A DNA stretch of 54,235 bases from Chloroflexota bacterium (GTDB taxonomy: Bacteria; Chloroflexota; Dehalococcoidia; Lucifugimonadales; JACPQL01). Numbering within the stretch: position 1 is the stretch's first letter; the number at the start of each line of letters is the position of its first letter. Shown here one piece after another: positions 6,866-16,667 of this stretch. Both the position numbers and the translations under genes were made by a program. The notes under the pieces are model-generated. The model did not search any database. It was not told the DNA's origin and saw nothing but the letters and a program-made list of their open reading frames with translations. The stretch spans positions 1-54,235 of the forward strand of contig JACPQL010000001.1 of assembly GCA_016190445.1 (NCBI GenBank), given 5' to 3'.

Positions 6866-8402
6866 TTCTGGCCAACAGATACCCAGCTCGGGTCCTGAGA
6901 GAGAGATGCTCCGCGAGCGGGGACAGTTCTGGACTCCTGCATGGGTCGCTGAAGCGATGGTTGAGTACGTGCTGGCCGGAGGAGCTTCAACGCTCTTTGA
7001 CCCAGCAGTAGGAGCCGGAGCTTTCTTCCTTGCGGGGAAAAGGGTGGCGACACTCCTAGGACGGAGCATCACACTTCTGGGTACCGAAGTTGATCCGAAA
7101 GCGCTCGAGGAGGCACGCTCCAACGGATTGACAGCCAGTGACCTAGAGCAAGTGCGCATTACCAACTTCCTAATGCATCCGCCAGATGTCAAATTCAAAG
7201 GTATTGTAGCTAATCCACCGTATATACGGCATCATCGGATACCGATAGCAGCCAAGGAGAAGATGCAACAGTTCGGGGCAAGTGTGGTAGGAGAGCCACT
7301 GGATGGACGCGCCGGGATTCATGTTTACTTCCTTGTTCGTGCCCTCCAGCTACTAGACTCCGACGGGAGGCTTGCATTCATCATGCCTGCCGATACCTGT
7401 GAGGGGGTCTTCGCGCCATCCCTTTGGCGCTGGATCACGACACACTATTGCCTTGATGCTGTAGTCACATTCTCTCCGAAAGCATCCCCCTTTCCTAATG
7501 TAGATACGAATCCTCTCATCTTTATGATTAGGAACACCGAACCTGCCCCGCTGTTTCTATGGGCCAAATGTCTTGAGCCGGGAACGGATCTCTTGAAAGA
7601 GTGGACGCGTGCTGGATGTCCGGCTGAAGGCAACCGAACGATCATCGTGCATAGGCGTTTGCTGGCCGAGGGATTAGCCACAGGGCTCTCTCGGTCCCCT
7701 GTCCCTGAAGGCGAACAGGGGCCAGCATTGGGTGAATTTGCCACGGTGCTCCGTGGCATTGCGACCGGAGCAAATGACTACTTTTTCCTTACCAGTAGTC
7801 AGGCTCATGAGATGGGAATACCCCATAGGCTATTGGTTCCTGCTATTGGCAGGACGCGGGACATTGAGGGGGATACGATCACGGCGGAACGGCTGAAAAC
7901 CCTTGACGGGCTTGGCAGACCTACCTGGCTGCTTTCTCTTGACGGTGCGCCGATGGAGAGTTTTCCAAAAGAGGTGCAGGCATATCTCGAGAGAGGGGAG
8001 CAGATGGGGCTTCCAGGGCGACCATTAATCTCATCGCGTAGGCCGTGGTACAAGATGGAGGTTCGGAAAACGCCTCCTATCTTGTTTGCGTACTTGGGCC
8101 GACGTAATGCCAGGTTCATACGGAATCACGCGGGAGTTGTCCCGCTGACGGGCTTTCTGTGCGTGTACCCAGAAAGCGAGGACCCCCAGTTTGTAGAAAA
8201 GCTCTGGCGAGTGCTAAGCTACCCAGGGACTATAGCCAACTTGAGACTGATCGGGAAATCATACGGTGGAGGAGCGATAAAAGTAGAGCCACGTGCATTG
8301 GAAAGACTGCCGCTACCAGAAGCCATCGTATCTGAAGTCAATCTGGTACCGCCTCCACGACCTCATCAGCTACAACTCGATAGCCTACTGTTGGTTAGGT
8401 GA
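6855..8402 (+). CDS. N6-adenine DNA methyltransferase (AccI/Eco57I-TaqI type)
   Basis: A 515-residue gamma-class type II DNA methyltransferase that would modify adenine in the target site of the upstream endonuclease. Motif X/I region: GQFWTPAWVAEAMV (about 23-36) and LFDPAVGAGAFFLAG (about 46-60, AdoMet binding). Motif IV: ANPPYIRHHR (about 117-126), the NPPY catalytic loop. Further: GRLAFIMPADTCEGVF (motif VI region). The C-terminal half (about 290-515), with TGANDYFFL and GRPLISSRRPWYKME, is the target-recognition domain. The start ATG 6855 has AAGAGAAGAG just upstream; an in-frame ATG at 6813 inside the endonuclease gene is less likely. Low G+C relative to neighbours, like its partner. 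Confidence 0.85.
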   Translation: MASSSGQQIPSSGPEREMLRERGQFWTPAWVAEAMVEYVLAGGASTLFDPAVGAGAFFLAGKRVATLLGRSITLLGTEVDPKALEEARSNGLTASDLEQVRITNFLMHPPDVKFKGIVANPPYIRHHRIPIAAKEKMQQFGASVVGEPLDGRAGIHVYFLVRALQLLDSDGRLAFIMPADTCEGVFAPSLWRWITTHYCLDAVVTFSPKASPFPNVDTNPLIFMIRNTEPAPLFLWAKCLEPGTDLLKEWTRAGCPAEGNRTIIVHRRLLAEGLATGLSRSPVPEGEQGPALGEFATVLRGIATGANDYFFLTSSQAHEMGIPHRLLVPAIGRTRDIEGDTITAERLKTLDGLGRPTWLLSLDGAPMESFPKEVQAYLERGEQMGLPGRPLISSRRPWYKMEVRKTPPILFAYLGRRNARFIRNHAGVVPLTGFLCVYPESEDPQFVEKLWRVLSYPGTIANLRLIGKSYGGGAIKVEPRALERLPLPEAIVSEVNLVPPPRPHQLQLDSLLLVR

Positions 8403-8540
8403 GTTGTGCGGACTCTGATGGGAGACGAATGAGCATTTCCAGAACCGGGGCTTCCTCTATTGTTTGCTTGGCATGACTGCCAGGGGGACGTGGCCTGTTC
8501 ACGGCTGAAGAACGATCTCCAAAGTTCTTTTCTGTCCGGT

Positions 8541-8572
8541 ATGGCCCACTTGCAGGCGTTGTGAAAGGCGTG
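8541..8572 (+). repeat. Right imperfect direct repeat flanking the restriction-modification pair
   Basis: Begins ATGGCCCACTTGCAGGCG and ends GTGAAAGGCGTG. Partner of 5798-5830, same orientation; together they bracket the 2.5-kb A+T-rich cassette. Confidence 0.65.
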
Positions 8573-8739
8573 CGACCATGTGTGAGCCCCTTCCTCCCAG
8601 GGCGCCATGCAGCTTGCTGCTAGAGGCCGTTTGGCGTTGCGGTAGTCACAGGAGGGTGCAGGAAGCCTGGGTCCCCTGCCGGGGGTATCAGAGCCTGCCC
8701 TGAGCTTGCCGAAGGGGGGTGTCCCCCTGATACAAACTA

Positions 8740-8754
8740 ATCCCCGAAGGGGAT
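8740..8754 (-). terminator. Possible terminator hairpin of the LLM oxidoreductase gene
   Basis: On the minus strand ATCCCC-TTC-GGGGAT is followed by TAGTTTGT. It lies about 50 nt past the stop of the 8803-9786 gene. Short stem, weak T-run. Confidence 0.4.
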
Positions 8755-8802
8755 ACCTTGAACCCCCCTTGAGGGGGTTGGGGGGTGTTTCTCAGCGGCT
8801 TG

Positions 8803-9786
8803 CTACCTGAAGGCGGGAAGCACCCTGCTCCCCAGCAGCTCCAGGGAGCGGAGGCTCTCCCTCCGGGGCATGCCGGGCCAGTGCATCCGCAGGACCAGCT
8901 CCTGGATGCCCAACTCCTGGTACCGGTGCACCTCCTCGATGCACTCCTGCGGGCTGCCCAGGATGAAGCGGCCTGCCAGCACCTCCTCAAAGGGCACGTC
9001 TATGCGGTCGGCTGTGGGCAGCTCCTGGCTGTGGCCCAGGGCGGCCCTGTCCCGGTATAGGCCCTCCACGTAGGGCCGGATGGTATCCCGGGCCGTGGAG
9101 TGGTCCGGGGCGCAGTAGGCCTCCCGCCAGGCCACGATCTGCCCCTGACGGCCCTGCTCCTTTAGAGCAGCCCAGTAGAGCTGGGCGTGGCGCTTCACCG
9201 TGGAGAAGATGGAACGGGTGCTCACCAGCCAGCCGTCGGCCAGGTGGGCTGCCCGCTTCACGCCGGGGTCGTTGTTGGCGCCGATAAGCAATGGAGGGTG
9301 GGGCTGCTGTACAGGGGGGAGAGCACCCGGAACGTCCTCCAGATGGAAGTGAGTGCCCAAGAAGGTGACCCGCCGCCGGGTCCACAAGAGCTTCAGCACC
9401 TCCAGCGCCTCCAGGAAGCGGGAGAGGCGCTCCCCCTTGGGGACGCCGAAGGCCTGGAACTGGAAGGGGCGCCACCCCAGGGAGAGGCCCAGGGTCAGCT
9501 TGCCCCCGCACAGAGCGTCCAGGGTGGAGGCCTGCTCCGCCAGCTCCACGGGGTGGTGCATGGACAGGAGGAGAAGGGCGCCCATGGTCAGCCCAGGGGC
9601 CTCGGCGGCCATCCGTGCCAGGAGCAGGGTGGGGTGCCACTGGTTGACGAGCCAGCCCTGCCCTGCCCACAGAGAGCGGAACCCCGCCTCTCGCGCCAGG
9701 CGGACCAGCTCCGCCGTCTCGCCCATGGCCACATCCGGGCGCTCGCCGGGGGCCACGCTGCTGGGGACAATAAGACCAAACTGCAT
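8803..9786 (-). CDS. LLM-class (luciferase-like) flavin-dependent oxidoreductase
   Basis: A 327-residue TIM-barrel flavoprotein of the bacterial luciferase superfamily; members use FMN or F420 to oxidise diverse substrates. Family features: MQFGLIVPS at the start, REAGFRSLWAGQGWLVNQWHP (about 32-52), TMGALLLLSMHHPVELAEQASTLDALCGGKLTLGLSLGW (about 68-106), PPLLIGANNDPGVKRAAHLADGWL (about 162-185), and a C-terminal FILGSPQECIEEVHRYQELGIQELVLRMHWPGM, typical of the final barrel strand. The cofactor (F420 or FMN) and substrate cannot be decided by reading. It is a single gene, on the minus strand, not clearly coupled to clpX upstream (103 nt apart). Confidence 0.85.
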   Translation of the reverse strand: MQFGLIVPSSVAPGERPDVAMGETAELVRLAREAGFRSLWAGQGWLVNQWHPTLLLARMAAEAPGLTMGALLLLSMHHPVELAEQASTLDALCGGKLTLGLSLGWRPFQFQAFGVPKGERLSRFLEALEVLKLLWTRRRVTFLGTHFHLEDVPGALPPVQQPHPPLLIGANNDPGVKRAAHLADGWLVSTRSIFSTVKRHAQLYWAALKEQGRQGQIVAWREAYCAPDHSTARDTIRPYVEGLYRDRAALGHSQELPTADRIDVPFEEVLAGRFILGSPQECIEEVHRYQELGIQELVLRMHWPGMPRRESLRSLELLGSRVLPAFR

Positions 9787-9889
9787 CGCCCACTCCCGCC
9801 CATGGTGGAAGGCCAGGAGAAAAGGACCCTAATGGTGAGGTTCTGACTCGCCCCCCAGGGCTGGAAGGCGGGTGCTCTTGCTCCGGCTC

Positions 9890-11185
9890 CTACGCCGTCT
9901 TCTTCTGTTCCTGGGTGAACTGCACAGGGGCGCCGGAGGCGGTGAGCAGTATGGGGGCCTTCTGGCCCATCACCACCTCGCTGTCTATGAGACAGCGCCG
10001 CACCTCCGGCATGGAGGGAAGCTCGTACATCACGTCCAGCAGTTGTTGCTCCAGGATGCTGCGCAAGCCCCTGGCTCCGGTCTTGCGCTTTAGTGCCTCG
10101 TCCGCCGCCGTGTCCAGGGCATCGGGGGTAAAGTTCAGCTCCACCCCGTCCATAGAAAAGAGCTGCTCGTACTGCTTCACCAGGGAGTTCTTCGGCTCGG
10201 TGAGGATGCGCACCAGGTCCGCTTTGTTCAACTCCTCCAAGCTCACCACCAGAGGGAGCCGCCCCACGAACTCCGGGATGAACCCGTAGTCCAGCAGGTC
10301 ATCCGGCATCACCTGCCGCATGTAGTCGTCCTTGGAGGGAGCATCTTCACCGGAGGACCGGTGGAAGCCTAGGGCCCGGGCTCCGGAGGCCACCCGCCGC
10401 TCGATTATCGTCTCCAGCCCCTGGAAAGTGCCGCCGCAGACGAAAAGGATGCCGTCGGAGCGGATCTGGATGAACTCCTGGTGGGGGTGCTTCCTGCCGC
10501 CTTGAGGGGGAACGTTGGCCACACACCCCTCGATGATCTTCAACAGCGCCTGCTGCACGCCCTCTCCAGAGACGTCCCTGGTGATGGAGAGGTTGGGGCC
10601 GCTCTTGCGGGCTATCTTGTCTATCTCGTCTATGTAGACTATGCCCTGCTCAGCGCGTTGAATATCGTAGGATGCAGCCTGAATGAGGCGGAGCAGGATA
10701 TTCTCCACGTCCTCGCCCACATACCCGGCTTCGGTGAGTGAGGTGGCGTCGGCAATGGCAAAAGGGACGTCCAGTATTCTGGCCAGGGTCTGAGCAAGCA
10801 GGGTCTTGCCGCTGCCGGTGGGACCCACCAGCAGGATGTTGCTCTTTTGTAGCTCCACCCCACGGGCTTCGGTGCTGACCCTGCTGCGCTTATAGTGGTT
10901 GTACACCGCTACGCTGAGGACACGCTTGGCCCGTTCCTGGCCCACTACGTACTCGTCTAGGCGATGGCACAGCTCCCTGGGGGGAAGGAGCTTGTCCTGC
11001 TGACGGGAGGGGCGTGCAGTGGCAGGGGAGGACTCCTCGTTAATGATCTGCTGGCACAGGGCGACACACTCGTCGCAGATGAACACTCGACCCGGGCCGG
11101 CGATGAGCCGCTTCACCTGGGCCTGGGGCTTGCCGCAGAAGGAGCATTGGTACTCCCCCCGCGTTACGGGTCTTCCGCTAGGCAT
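9890..11185 (-). CDS. clpX: ATP-dependent Clp protease unfoldase subunit ClpX
   Basis: AAA+ unfoldase that recognises, unfolds and threads substrates into ClpP. 431 residues, all expected parts visible: an N-terminal zinc-binding domain with CSFCGKPQ and ICDECVALC (about 15-43), Walker A GPTGSGKT (about 117-124), the pore loop GYVGEDVE, Walker [11 protein letters not shown], the RKH loop [10 protein letters not shown], and sensor 2 [10 protein letters not shown] near the C terminus. It lies downstream of clpP and tig on the same strand (132-nt gap to clpP), the classic tig-clpP-clpX order. Confidence 0.97.
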   Translation of the reverse strand: MPSGRPVTRGEYQCSFCGKPQAQVKRLIAGPGRVFICDECVALCQQIINEESSPATARPSRQQDKLLPPRELCHRLDEYVVGQERAKRVLSVAVYNHYKRSRVSTEARGVELQKSNILLVGPTGSGKTLLAQTLARILDVPFAIADATSLTEAGYVGEDVENILLRLIQAASYDIQRAEQGIVYIDEIDKIARKSGPNLSITRDVSGEGVQQALLKIIEGCVANVPPQGGRKHPHQEFIQIRSDGILFVCGGTFQGLETIIERRVASGARALGFHRSSGEDAPSKDDYMRQVMPDDLLDYGFIPEFVGRLPLVVSLEELNKADLVRILTEPKNSLVKQYEQLFSMDGVELNFTPDALDTAADEALKRKTGARGLRSILEQQLLDVMYELPSMPEVRRCLIDSEVVMGQKAPILLTASGAPVQFTQEQKKTA

Positions 11186-11317
11186 GGCGTCTTGTTACCC
11201 TCAAAACAGGCCTCCGCCAGCACTCCAGACGTGCCCTGGTAGTCCCTGTACTCTCGCACCCACCCATCACACTACAACCAGTCGGCCAGTATACCACGCC
11301 GCACGGCCCGGGCCCCA

Positions 11318-11956
11318 CTACCCGGGTGTCGAGCCATCAGTGGGTGTCTGCACCTTGGCGCCCAGCACCTCGTCTATCAGCCCATATTCCAGGGCCTGCT
11401 CCGCACTGAGATAGAAGTCCCTGTCCGTATCCCGCGCTATCTTGTCGTAAGGTTGGCCAGTGTGAGTAGAGAGAATGATGCGTATCCTGTCCTGGAGCCG
11501 GAGTATCTCCCTGGCCGCGATCTCAATGTCCGCTGCCTGTCCCTGGGCACCGCCCATGGGCTGGTGCAGGTGGATGGTGGAGTTGGGCAGAGCGAACCGC
11601 TTGCTCTTGGCCCCAGCGCACAGCAACACCGTGGCCATGCTGGCAGCCAGCCCCACACAGATGGTGGAGACGTCGCTCCGTATGAGCTGCATGGTGTCGT
11701 AGATAGCCAGGCCAGCGCTGATCACCCCGCCGGGGCTATTGATATACAGGCTGATGTCCTTCTCCGGGTCCTCACGTTCCAGGTAGAGGAGCTGGGCCAC
11801 GATCAGGTTGGCCACCTGGTCGTTGATGGGCGTGCCCAGGAACACTATGCGCTCCTTGAGCAGTAGCGAATATATGTCAAAGGCACGCTCTCCCCGTGCC
11901 CCGCTCTCAATCACCATGGGGATTATGTTAGTCGCCCGCTCAGCCGGGTTCAGCAT
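11318..11956 (-). CDS. clpP: ATP-dependent Clp protease proteolytic subunit
   Basis: Serine peptidase that forms the tetradecameric chamber paired with ClpX. 212 residues from ATG 11956. The catalytic Ser lies in [11 protein letters not shown], the His in [15 protein letters not shown] and the Asp in [13 protein letters not shown] chose ATG 11956 because GAGGAGG lies 6 nt upstream; the upstream in-frame ATG at 11971 lacks this. The start overlaps the 3' end of tig by 17 nt, so translation is probably coupled. Confidence 0.97.
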   Translation of the reverse strand: MLNPAERATNIIPMVIESGARGERAFDIYSLLLKERIVFLGTPINDQVANLIVAQLLYLEREDPEKDISLYINSPGGVISAGLAIYDTMQLIRSDVSTICVGLAASMATVLLCAGAKSKRFALPNSTIHLHQPMGGAQGQAADIEIAAREILRLQDRIRIILSTHTGQPYDKIARDTDRDFYLSAEQALEYGLIDEVLGAKVQTPTDGSTPG

Positions 11957-13286
11957 TCTTTGCCTCCTCACTGGTGGTCTCCGGCGCCTCCTCCTCTTCC
12001 GGCACGGCCCCGTCGCTGGCTATGTGTGCCAGGCGCCGCTGCACTCTCCCGCTCCAGAGGGCACGACGCAGGGAGTCCCGCGCCGCCGCGGAGTCGAAGA
12101 GGCGCCTCACTGCGTCCTCCTGCGCCCCAGCGCGCTTGGCCATAGACTCTATCTCCTGCTGGGCATCTTCCTCCCTGGACTCAATGCCCTCCAGCCGCGC
12201 CACCTCTGTGAGCACTGCGGCGCGCCGGAGCCTGGCCTCGGCGGCGGGTTGCAGTTCGGTGCGGATCTCCTCGGCGGTCTTGCCTGCGTACCCGAGGTAC
12301 TGCTCCATACTCATCCGCTGCCGCCGGAGCGTCTCCTGCTGTTCTTGGAACAGGCGGTCCACCTCGTGCTCCACCATCAGGGGCGATAGCTCCACCTTCG
12401 CCTCCTTCACCACCGCCTCCACCACCTGCTCCTGATGTCGTTCTCGGGCCTCACGTTCCGCCTGTCGGGACAGGTCCTGCTGGACCCTCGCCTTCAGCGC
12501 CTCCAGGCTCTCGTACCCCTGACCGACGGACCGGGCGAACTCGTCGTCCAGCTCCGGCAGTCGCTTGGCCTTGACGCTGTTCATGGTCACGGAGAACTGG
12601 CACTCTCTGCCCGCCAGCGCCCGGTTGCCGAACTCCTGCGGGACGTTGATGGTGAACTCCTTGGAACCGCCTGCCTCCAGTCCCAGCAGCGCCTCGCTAA
12701 AGCCCGGGACCGGGTTCTTGTCGTTCTCCCTGGTCAGATAGTCCACAGAGTCGTTGTCAACGATGGCCTGCCCGCTGGCACTGCCGTGCACCTTCAGGTT
12801 CACCAGGTCACCATACTGCACGGGCCGCTCCACGGGCTCCCAGGGCGCCACCTCCTGGCGGAGACCCTCCACCACACCGGCCACATCCTCATCGGTGACC
12901 GGCTTCTGCTCGAAGGGGACCCGAACGGCCCGGTAGTCTCCCATCTCCACTAGGGGGATGAGAGGCACCGTGGCCTTGATGGTCACTGGGTCTGTGCTCT
13001 CCAGCTCCATATGGGGGGGGGCACCCAGTTCCAGGCCCTCCTGAGTTATGGCGCGGTCGGTGACCTCGGGAACCAGAAACTCCAGCGCCTCGTGCATCAG
13101 GTGCTCGCGCCCCAGGAACCGCTCCACAATCTGCCGGGGCGCCTTACCTTGACGGAAACCTGCAATCTTGGCCCTCTGCACCACCTTGCGGTAGGCCCGG
13201 TCCAGGTACGGCTCCAGGTCCTCTGACTCCAACTCTACTTTCAGCACCACCTCGCGAGGTGGGTGCTCTTCCTTGCTTATCTTCAA
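11940..13286 (-). CDS. tig: Trigger factor, ribosome-bound chaperone and prolyl isomerase
   Basis: Binds near the ribosomal exit tunnel and holds nascent chains. 448 residues: ribosome-binding domain (about 1-120) with the signature [17 protein letters not shown] (about 44-60); FKBP-type PPIase domain (about 150-245) with [10 protein letters not shown] and [17 protein letters not shown]; then the long helical C-terminal chaperone domain (about 260-430). An acidic tail rich in Glu/Ala/Thr ends the protein. It heads the tig-clpP-clpX operon, and a good promoter lies directly upstream (13316-13344). Confidence 0.95.
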   Translation of the reverse strand: MKISKEEHPPREVVLKVELESEDLEPYLDRAYRKVVQRAKIAGFRQGKAPRQIVERFLGREHLMHEALEFLVPEVTDRAITQEGLELGAPPHMELESTDPVTIKATVPLIPLVEMGDYRAVRVPFEQKPVTDEDVAGVVEGLRQEVAPWEPVERPVQYGDLVNLKVHGSASGQAIVDNDSVDYLTRENDKNPVPGFSEALLGLEAGGSKEFTINVPQEFGNRALAGRECQFSVTMNSVKAKRLPELDDEFARSVGQGYESLEALKARVQQDLSRQAEREARERHQEQVVEAVVKEAKVELSPLMVEHEVDRLFQEQQETLRRQRMSMEQYLGYAGKTAEEIRTELQPAAEARLRRAAVLTEVARLEGIESREEDAQQEIESMAKRAGAQEDAVRRLFDSAAARDSLRRALWSGRVQRRLAHIASDGAVPEEEEAPETTSEEAKNAEPG

Positions 13287-13315
13287 TGCTTGCTCCCGTC
13301 AGGGCTCAATTTTTA

Positions 13316-13344
13316 ATTATAGCACGGGGCCGCCCTTGTGACAG
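13316..13344 (-). promoter_or_regulatory. Sigma-70-type promoter of tig-clpP-clpX
   Basis: On the minus strand CTGTCA (13339-13344) and a perfect TATAAT (13316-13321) are separated by 17 nt. The tig start is about 30 nt downstream of the -10. Confidence 0.65.
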
Positions 13345-13349
13345 AAGTA

Positions 13350-15158
13350 TCAACCCTTCTCCTCATCCGGAACGACCTTCAGGTGCAACTCCCGCAGTTG
13401 CTCCTCACGCACTGGCGACGGAGCCCCGAACAGGAGGTCCACGGCGCTCTGGGTCTTGGGGAAGGCGATGACGTCCCGAATGGACTCTGCCCCCTCGGAG
13501 AGCAAGACTACCAGTCGGTCTATTCCGGGGGCGATGCCGCCATGAGGAGGCGCGCCAAAGTCGAACGCCTCCAGAAGGTGGCCGAAGCGCTCCTGGATCT
13601 CCGCGTCGCTGTAGCCCAACAGCCGGAGAATCCGCGCCTGGCGGTCCCGACGGTGAATGCGGATGCTGCCGCTGGCCAGCTCGACACCGTTGCACACCAG
13701 GTCGTAGCACTGGGCACGCGCCTTGCCCGGGTCCGCCTCCAGGTGCTCCCAGTACTGCTCCATGGGGGAGGTGAAGGGGTGGTGAGAGGAGTCCCAACGC
13801 CCCTCCGTTTCATTCCACTCCAAGAGGGGGAAGTCCACGATGAAGGCGAAGGCCAGGTGGTTGGGGTCCGCCAGCCCCAGGCGGCGTCCCATCTCCTGGC
13901 GGAGCTGCCCCAGTGCTACGTTCACGGTGCTGGCCGGGCCTGCCGCAATCAGCATCATGTCCCCAACGCCCGCGCCGGTGGCCCTGGCCATCGCCCGGAC
14001 CTCCTCCAGGGAGACGTAGCGGGCCAGGGATGAGGGGATGTCCTCCAGCTTCAGGTCATCCAGGGATGCGGCGGTCCCTCCCAGCGGCACCGTCAGCAGG
14101 CCGGAGGCGCCTCGTTCCCGGGCGAAGTGTGCCAACTCATCGGTCTGACGCCTGGAGTAGCCAGCGATCCCTGGGACGGCGAACCCCTTGACCACGCCCC
14201 CCTGGGCCACCGGATCCCTCAGCACCCTGAACTGGGAGCTGTGGGCGACCTCGGTGAGGTCGGCCAGAGGGAGCCCGAAGCGCAGGTCAGGCTTGTCGGT
14301 GCCGTACTTGGAGACGGCGTCGTCATACCGGACTCGTGGAAACGGCTTGAGGAGCCGCTTCTGGGGCGTCAGCGTCTCCACCAGGGCGATGTACAGCTCC
14401 TCAATCAGTTCCAGGACGTCCTCCTGGTGGACAAAGGCCATCTCCAGGTCAAGCTGGGTGAACTCCGGCTGCCGGTCCGCCCGCAGGTCCTCGTCCCGAA
14501 AGCAGCGGGCGATCTGGTCGTACTTCTCAAATCCACTCACCATCAGCAACTGTTTGAGCTGCTGGGGGGACTGGGGCAGGGCGTAGAAGTGCCCAGGATG
14601 CACCCGGCTGGGCACCAGGTAGTCGCGGGCTCCCTCGGGCGTGCTCTTGATGAGAATGGGGGTCTCTATCTCCACAAAGTCCCTGGCGTCCAGGAAGTCG
14701 CGCATGAACTTGATGACGCGGTGGCGAAGGCGCAGGTTCTCCTGCATGGGCTGGCGGCGCAGGTCCAGGTACCGGTACCTCATGCGGACCATCTCGTCCA
14801 CCTCCACCCCCTCGCCAATGGAGAAGGGCGGCGTCTGAGCGGGGTTGAGCACCAGTGCCTCGGTGGCGTGTACCTCCACCTGCCCCGTGGCCAGGGCCGG
14901 GTTCTCCGTGCCTGGAGGACGTGGCCTCACTTCCCCCGATACCTGGACCACCCACTCGTTGCGGAACTGCTCCGCCACCGTGTGGGAGGTGGGGGAGAGG
15001 TCCGGGTTGAAGACCACCTGGCCTATTCCTTTGCCATCCCGCAGGTCAATAAAGATGATGCCACCGTGGTCCCGACGGCGGTTCACCCACCCTGCCAGGG
15101 TCACCGTGGTGCCCACGTGCTCAGGGCGCAGGTCTCCACAGGCGATGGTCTTATGCAA
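13350..15158 (-). CDS. aspS: Aspartyl-tRNA synthetase (class II)
   Basis: Charges tRNA-Asp (and in some bacteria tRNA-Asn) with aspartate. 602 residues, the bacterial-type length. N-terminal anticodon-binding OB fold (about 1-105, VTLAGWVNRRRDHGGIIFIDLRDGKGIGQVVF). Class II motif 1 around FVEIETPILIKSTPEGARDYLVPSR. Motif 2 FRDEDLRADRQPEFTQLD (about 220-237). A bacterial GAD insertion domain (about 290-430, AHFARERGASGLL). Motif 3 GGIAPGIDRLVVLL near the C terminus. Whether it is discriminating or also charges tRNA-Asn was not resolved. The stop is 63 nt before tig, and tig has its own promoter. Confidence 0.96.
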   Translation of the reverse strand: MHKTIACGDLRPEHVGTTVTLAGWVNRRRDHGGIIFIDLRDGKGIGQVVFNPDLSPTSHTVAEQFRNEWVVQVSGEVRPRPPGTENPALATGQVEVHATEALVLNPAQTPPFSIGEGVEVDEMVRMRYRYLDLRRQPMQENLRLRHRVIKFMRDFLDARDFVEIETPILIKSTPEGARDYLVPSRVHPGHFYALPQSPQQLKQLLMVSGFEKYDQIARCFRDEDLRADRQPEFTQLDLEMAFVHQEDVLELIEELYIALVETLTPQKRLLKPFPRVRYDDAVSKYGTDKPDLRFGLPLADLTEVAHSSQFRVLRDPVAQGGVVKGFAVPGIAGYSRRQTDELAHFARERGASGLLTVPLGGTAASLDDLKLEDIPSSLARYVSLEEVRAMARATGAGVGDMMLIAAGPASTVNVALGQLRQEMGRRLGLADPNHLAFAFIVDFPLLEWNETEGRWDSSHHPFTSPMEQYWEHLEADPGKARAQCYDLVCNGVELASGSIRIHRRDRQARILRLLGYSDAEIQERFGHLLEAFDFGAPPHGGIAPGIDRLVVLLSEGAESIRDVIAFPKTQSAVDLLFGAPSPVREEQLRELHLKVVPDEEKG

Positions 15159-15324
15159 GAGCTTCCTCTCCTTCCATCAGTCCTGAGGCTGCCCCGCCGG
15201 AGCGGGAGCCAGCGCTTTTGCCTAAACACTACGCCTTTCGCAACCTCCAGGCAAGGTGATGGAGTCACTGCCATTGCACTCTGCGCGGCCGTTTGTCTCC
15301 CACGTCCTGGGCGAGGACAACGCG

Positions 15325-15354
15325 TTGACGCAAGAGAGGCCAAAACCGTACAAT
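15325..15354 (+). promoter_or_regulatory. Sigma-70-type promoter of the M16 peptidase gene
   Basis: TTGACG (15325-15330), an 18-nt spacer and TACAAT (15349-15354), about 50 nt before the GTG start at 15405. It lies in the divergent region with aspS. Confidence 0.7.
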
Positions 15355-15404
15355 CATAGCATAGGGGCGTGTAGCCTCAATTTAGTTAAAAGCGTTTTCA
15401 CTCC

Positions 15405-16667
15405 GTGTTTGAGACTACAGTCCTAGACAACGGCTTGCGCGTGCTCACAGCCACTATGGCCCACCTGCGCTCAGTCAGCGTGGGCATATTCATAGGGGCT
15501 GGGTCACGCTATGAGGACGACACCCACGCCGGAATCTCCCACTTCGTGGAGCACATGCTGTTCAAGGGCACCGAACGCCGCCCTCAGCCCAGGGACATCA
15601 GCGCGGCCATCGAGTCGGTGGGAGGGATTATCAACGCCAGCACCGACCGAGAACTCACGGTCTACTGGGCCAAGGTGGCCCGCCCCCATTTCCACATCGC
15701 CTTTGACGTGCTCATGGATATTGTGCGCCACCCCACTCTGGACCCAGAGGCGCTGGAACTGGAGAGGAAGGTCGTTTTCGAAGAGCTGAGCATGACCAAT
15801 GACGAGCCTCGCGAGAAGGTGGACGTCCTGATTGACGGTCTGCTGTGGCCCAACCAACCCATGGGCCGTGACGTGGGCGGGACAAAGGAGTCCGTGGCGG
15901 GCATCACCAGAGAGATGCTGCGGGAGTATATGGCCTGCCAGTACGTGCCTGGCAACGCGGTGGTAGCCGTGGCCGGTAACGTGGCCCATGCTGAGGTGGT
16001 TGATGTCGTTACCCAGAGCCTGGGCGACTGGGCCCCCGGTATCCCTTTGGAGTGGTACCCGGCGGTGGACGGCCAAACGGGGCCGCGCCTCGCCGTGGAG
16101 TACCGCAAGACGGAGCAGGCCCACCTGTGCCTGGCAGTCCAGGGGCTCCCCTCCACCCACCCAGACAGGTATGCCCTGTCGCTGCTCAGCGCCGTCCTGG
16201 GCGAGGGGATGAGCAGCCGCCTCTTTGTGGAGATGCGCGAGAAGCAGGGACTGGCTTACGATGTCCACAGCTCCACCAGCCATTTCCGTGACTGCGGCTC
16301 AGTGGTGGTGTATGCCGGGGTGGACCCCAAGCGGCTGGACCGGGCCGTGGAGACCATCCTGAGAGAGTTGGGGCGCCTGCGGGACGGTGTCCCCGCTGAG
16401 GAGCTGGCCAAGGTCAAGGAGCTGCTGAAGGGGCGCCTCCTGCTCCGCATGGAGGACAGCCGCGCCGTGGCGGGCTGGCTGGGGGCACAGGAGATGCTGC
16501 TGGGCCGTGTGCTTACCCCAGAACAGGTGGTCGAGCGCATAGACAGCGTAACACTCGACGACCTGGCCCGCGTGGCTGGCGGGCTAGTGTTGAATGAGAA
16601 GCTGAACCTGGCAGTGGTGGGCCCCTGCCGCTCACAAGTTCGCTTCCAGCGCATACTGTCGCTCTAG
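15405..16667 (+). CDS. M16 family zinc metallopeptidase (processing-peptidase-like)
   Basis: A 420-residue two-lobed M16 peptidase related to mitochondrial processing peptidase beta and bacterial PqqL/YmxG-like enzymes. The inverted zinc motif HxxEH is present as HFVEHMLFKGT (about residues 46-56), with the distal Glu expected in the helix around LEGKVVFEEL/ELERKVVFEEL (about 122-132). The strand INASTDRELTVYWAKV (about 78-93) is typical. The second lobe (about 215-420) has QGLAYDVHSSTSHFRDCGSVVVYAGVDP and a C-terminal LNLAVVGPC. GTG start at 15405. No partner peptidase gene follows; the next gene is a dehydrogenase read on the same strand but 290 nt away. Confidence 0.92.
   Translation: MFETTVLDNGLRVLTATMAHLRSVSVGIFIGAGSRYEDDTHAGISHFVEHMLFKGTERRPQPRDISAAIESVGGIINASTDRELTVYWAKVARPHFHIAFDVLMDIVRHPTLDPEALELERKVVFEELSMTNDEPREKVDVLIDGLLWPNQPMGRDVGGTKESVAGITREMLREYMACQYVPGNAVVAVAGNVAHAEVVDVVTQSLGDWAPGIPLEWYPAVDGQTGPRLAVEYRKTEQAHLCLAVQGLPSTHPDRYALSLLSAVLGEGMSSRLFVEMREKQGLAYDVHSSTSHFRDCGSVVVYAGVDPKRLDRAVETILRELGRLRDGVPAEELAKVKELLKGRLLLRMEDSRAVAGWLGAQEMLLGRVLTPEQVVERIDSVTLDDLARVAGGLVLNEKLNLAVVGPCRSQVRFQRILSL

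Larger units (their letters stand above)
8403..8802. other. Intergenic region with direct repeat and hairpin-rich repeats
   Basis: No gene is visible. It holds the right-hand 32-bp direct repeat (8541-8572) and then, from about 8665 to 8795, dense short inverted repeats of a type common between genes in this lineage: CCTGCCCTGAGCTTGCCGAA (8694-8713), ATCCCC-GAA-GGGGAT (8740-8754) and CCCCCTTGAGGGGG (8764-8777). The last two lie just downstream of the minus-strand oxidoreductase stop and may terminate it. Confidence 0.5.

Noticed and set aside
14127-15359. 410-codon plus-strand open frame opposite aspS
   Set aside because: Shadow of a GC-rich gene on the other strand; no recognisable domain, and aspS is complete.
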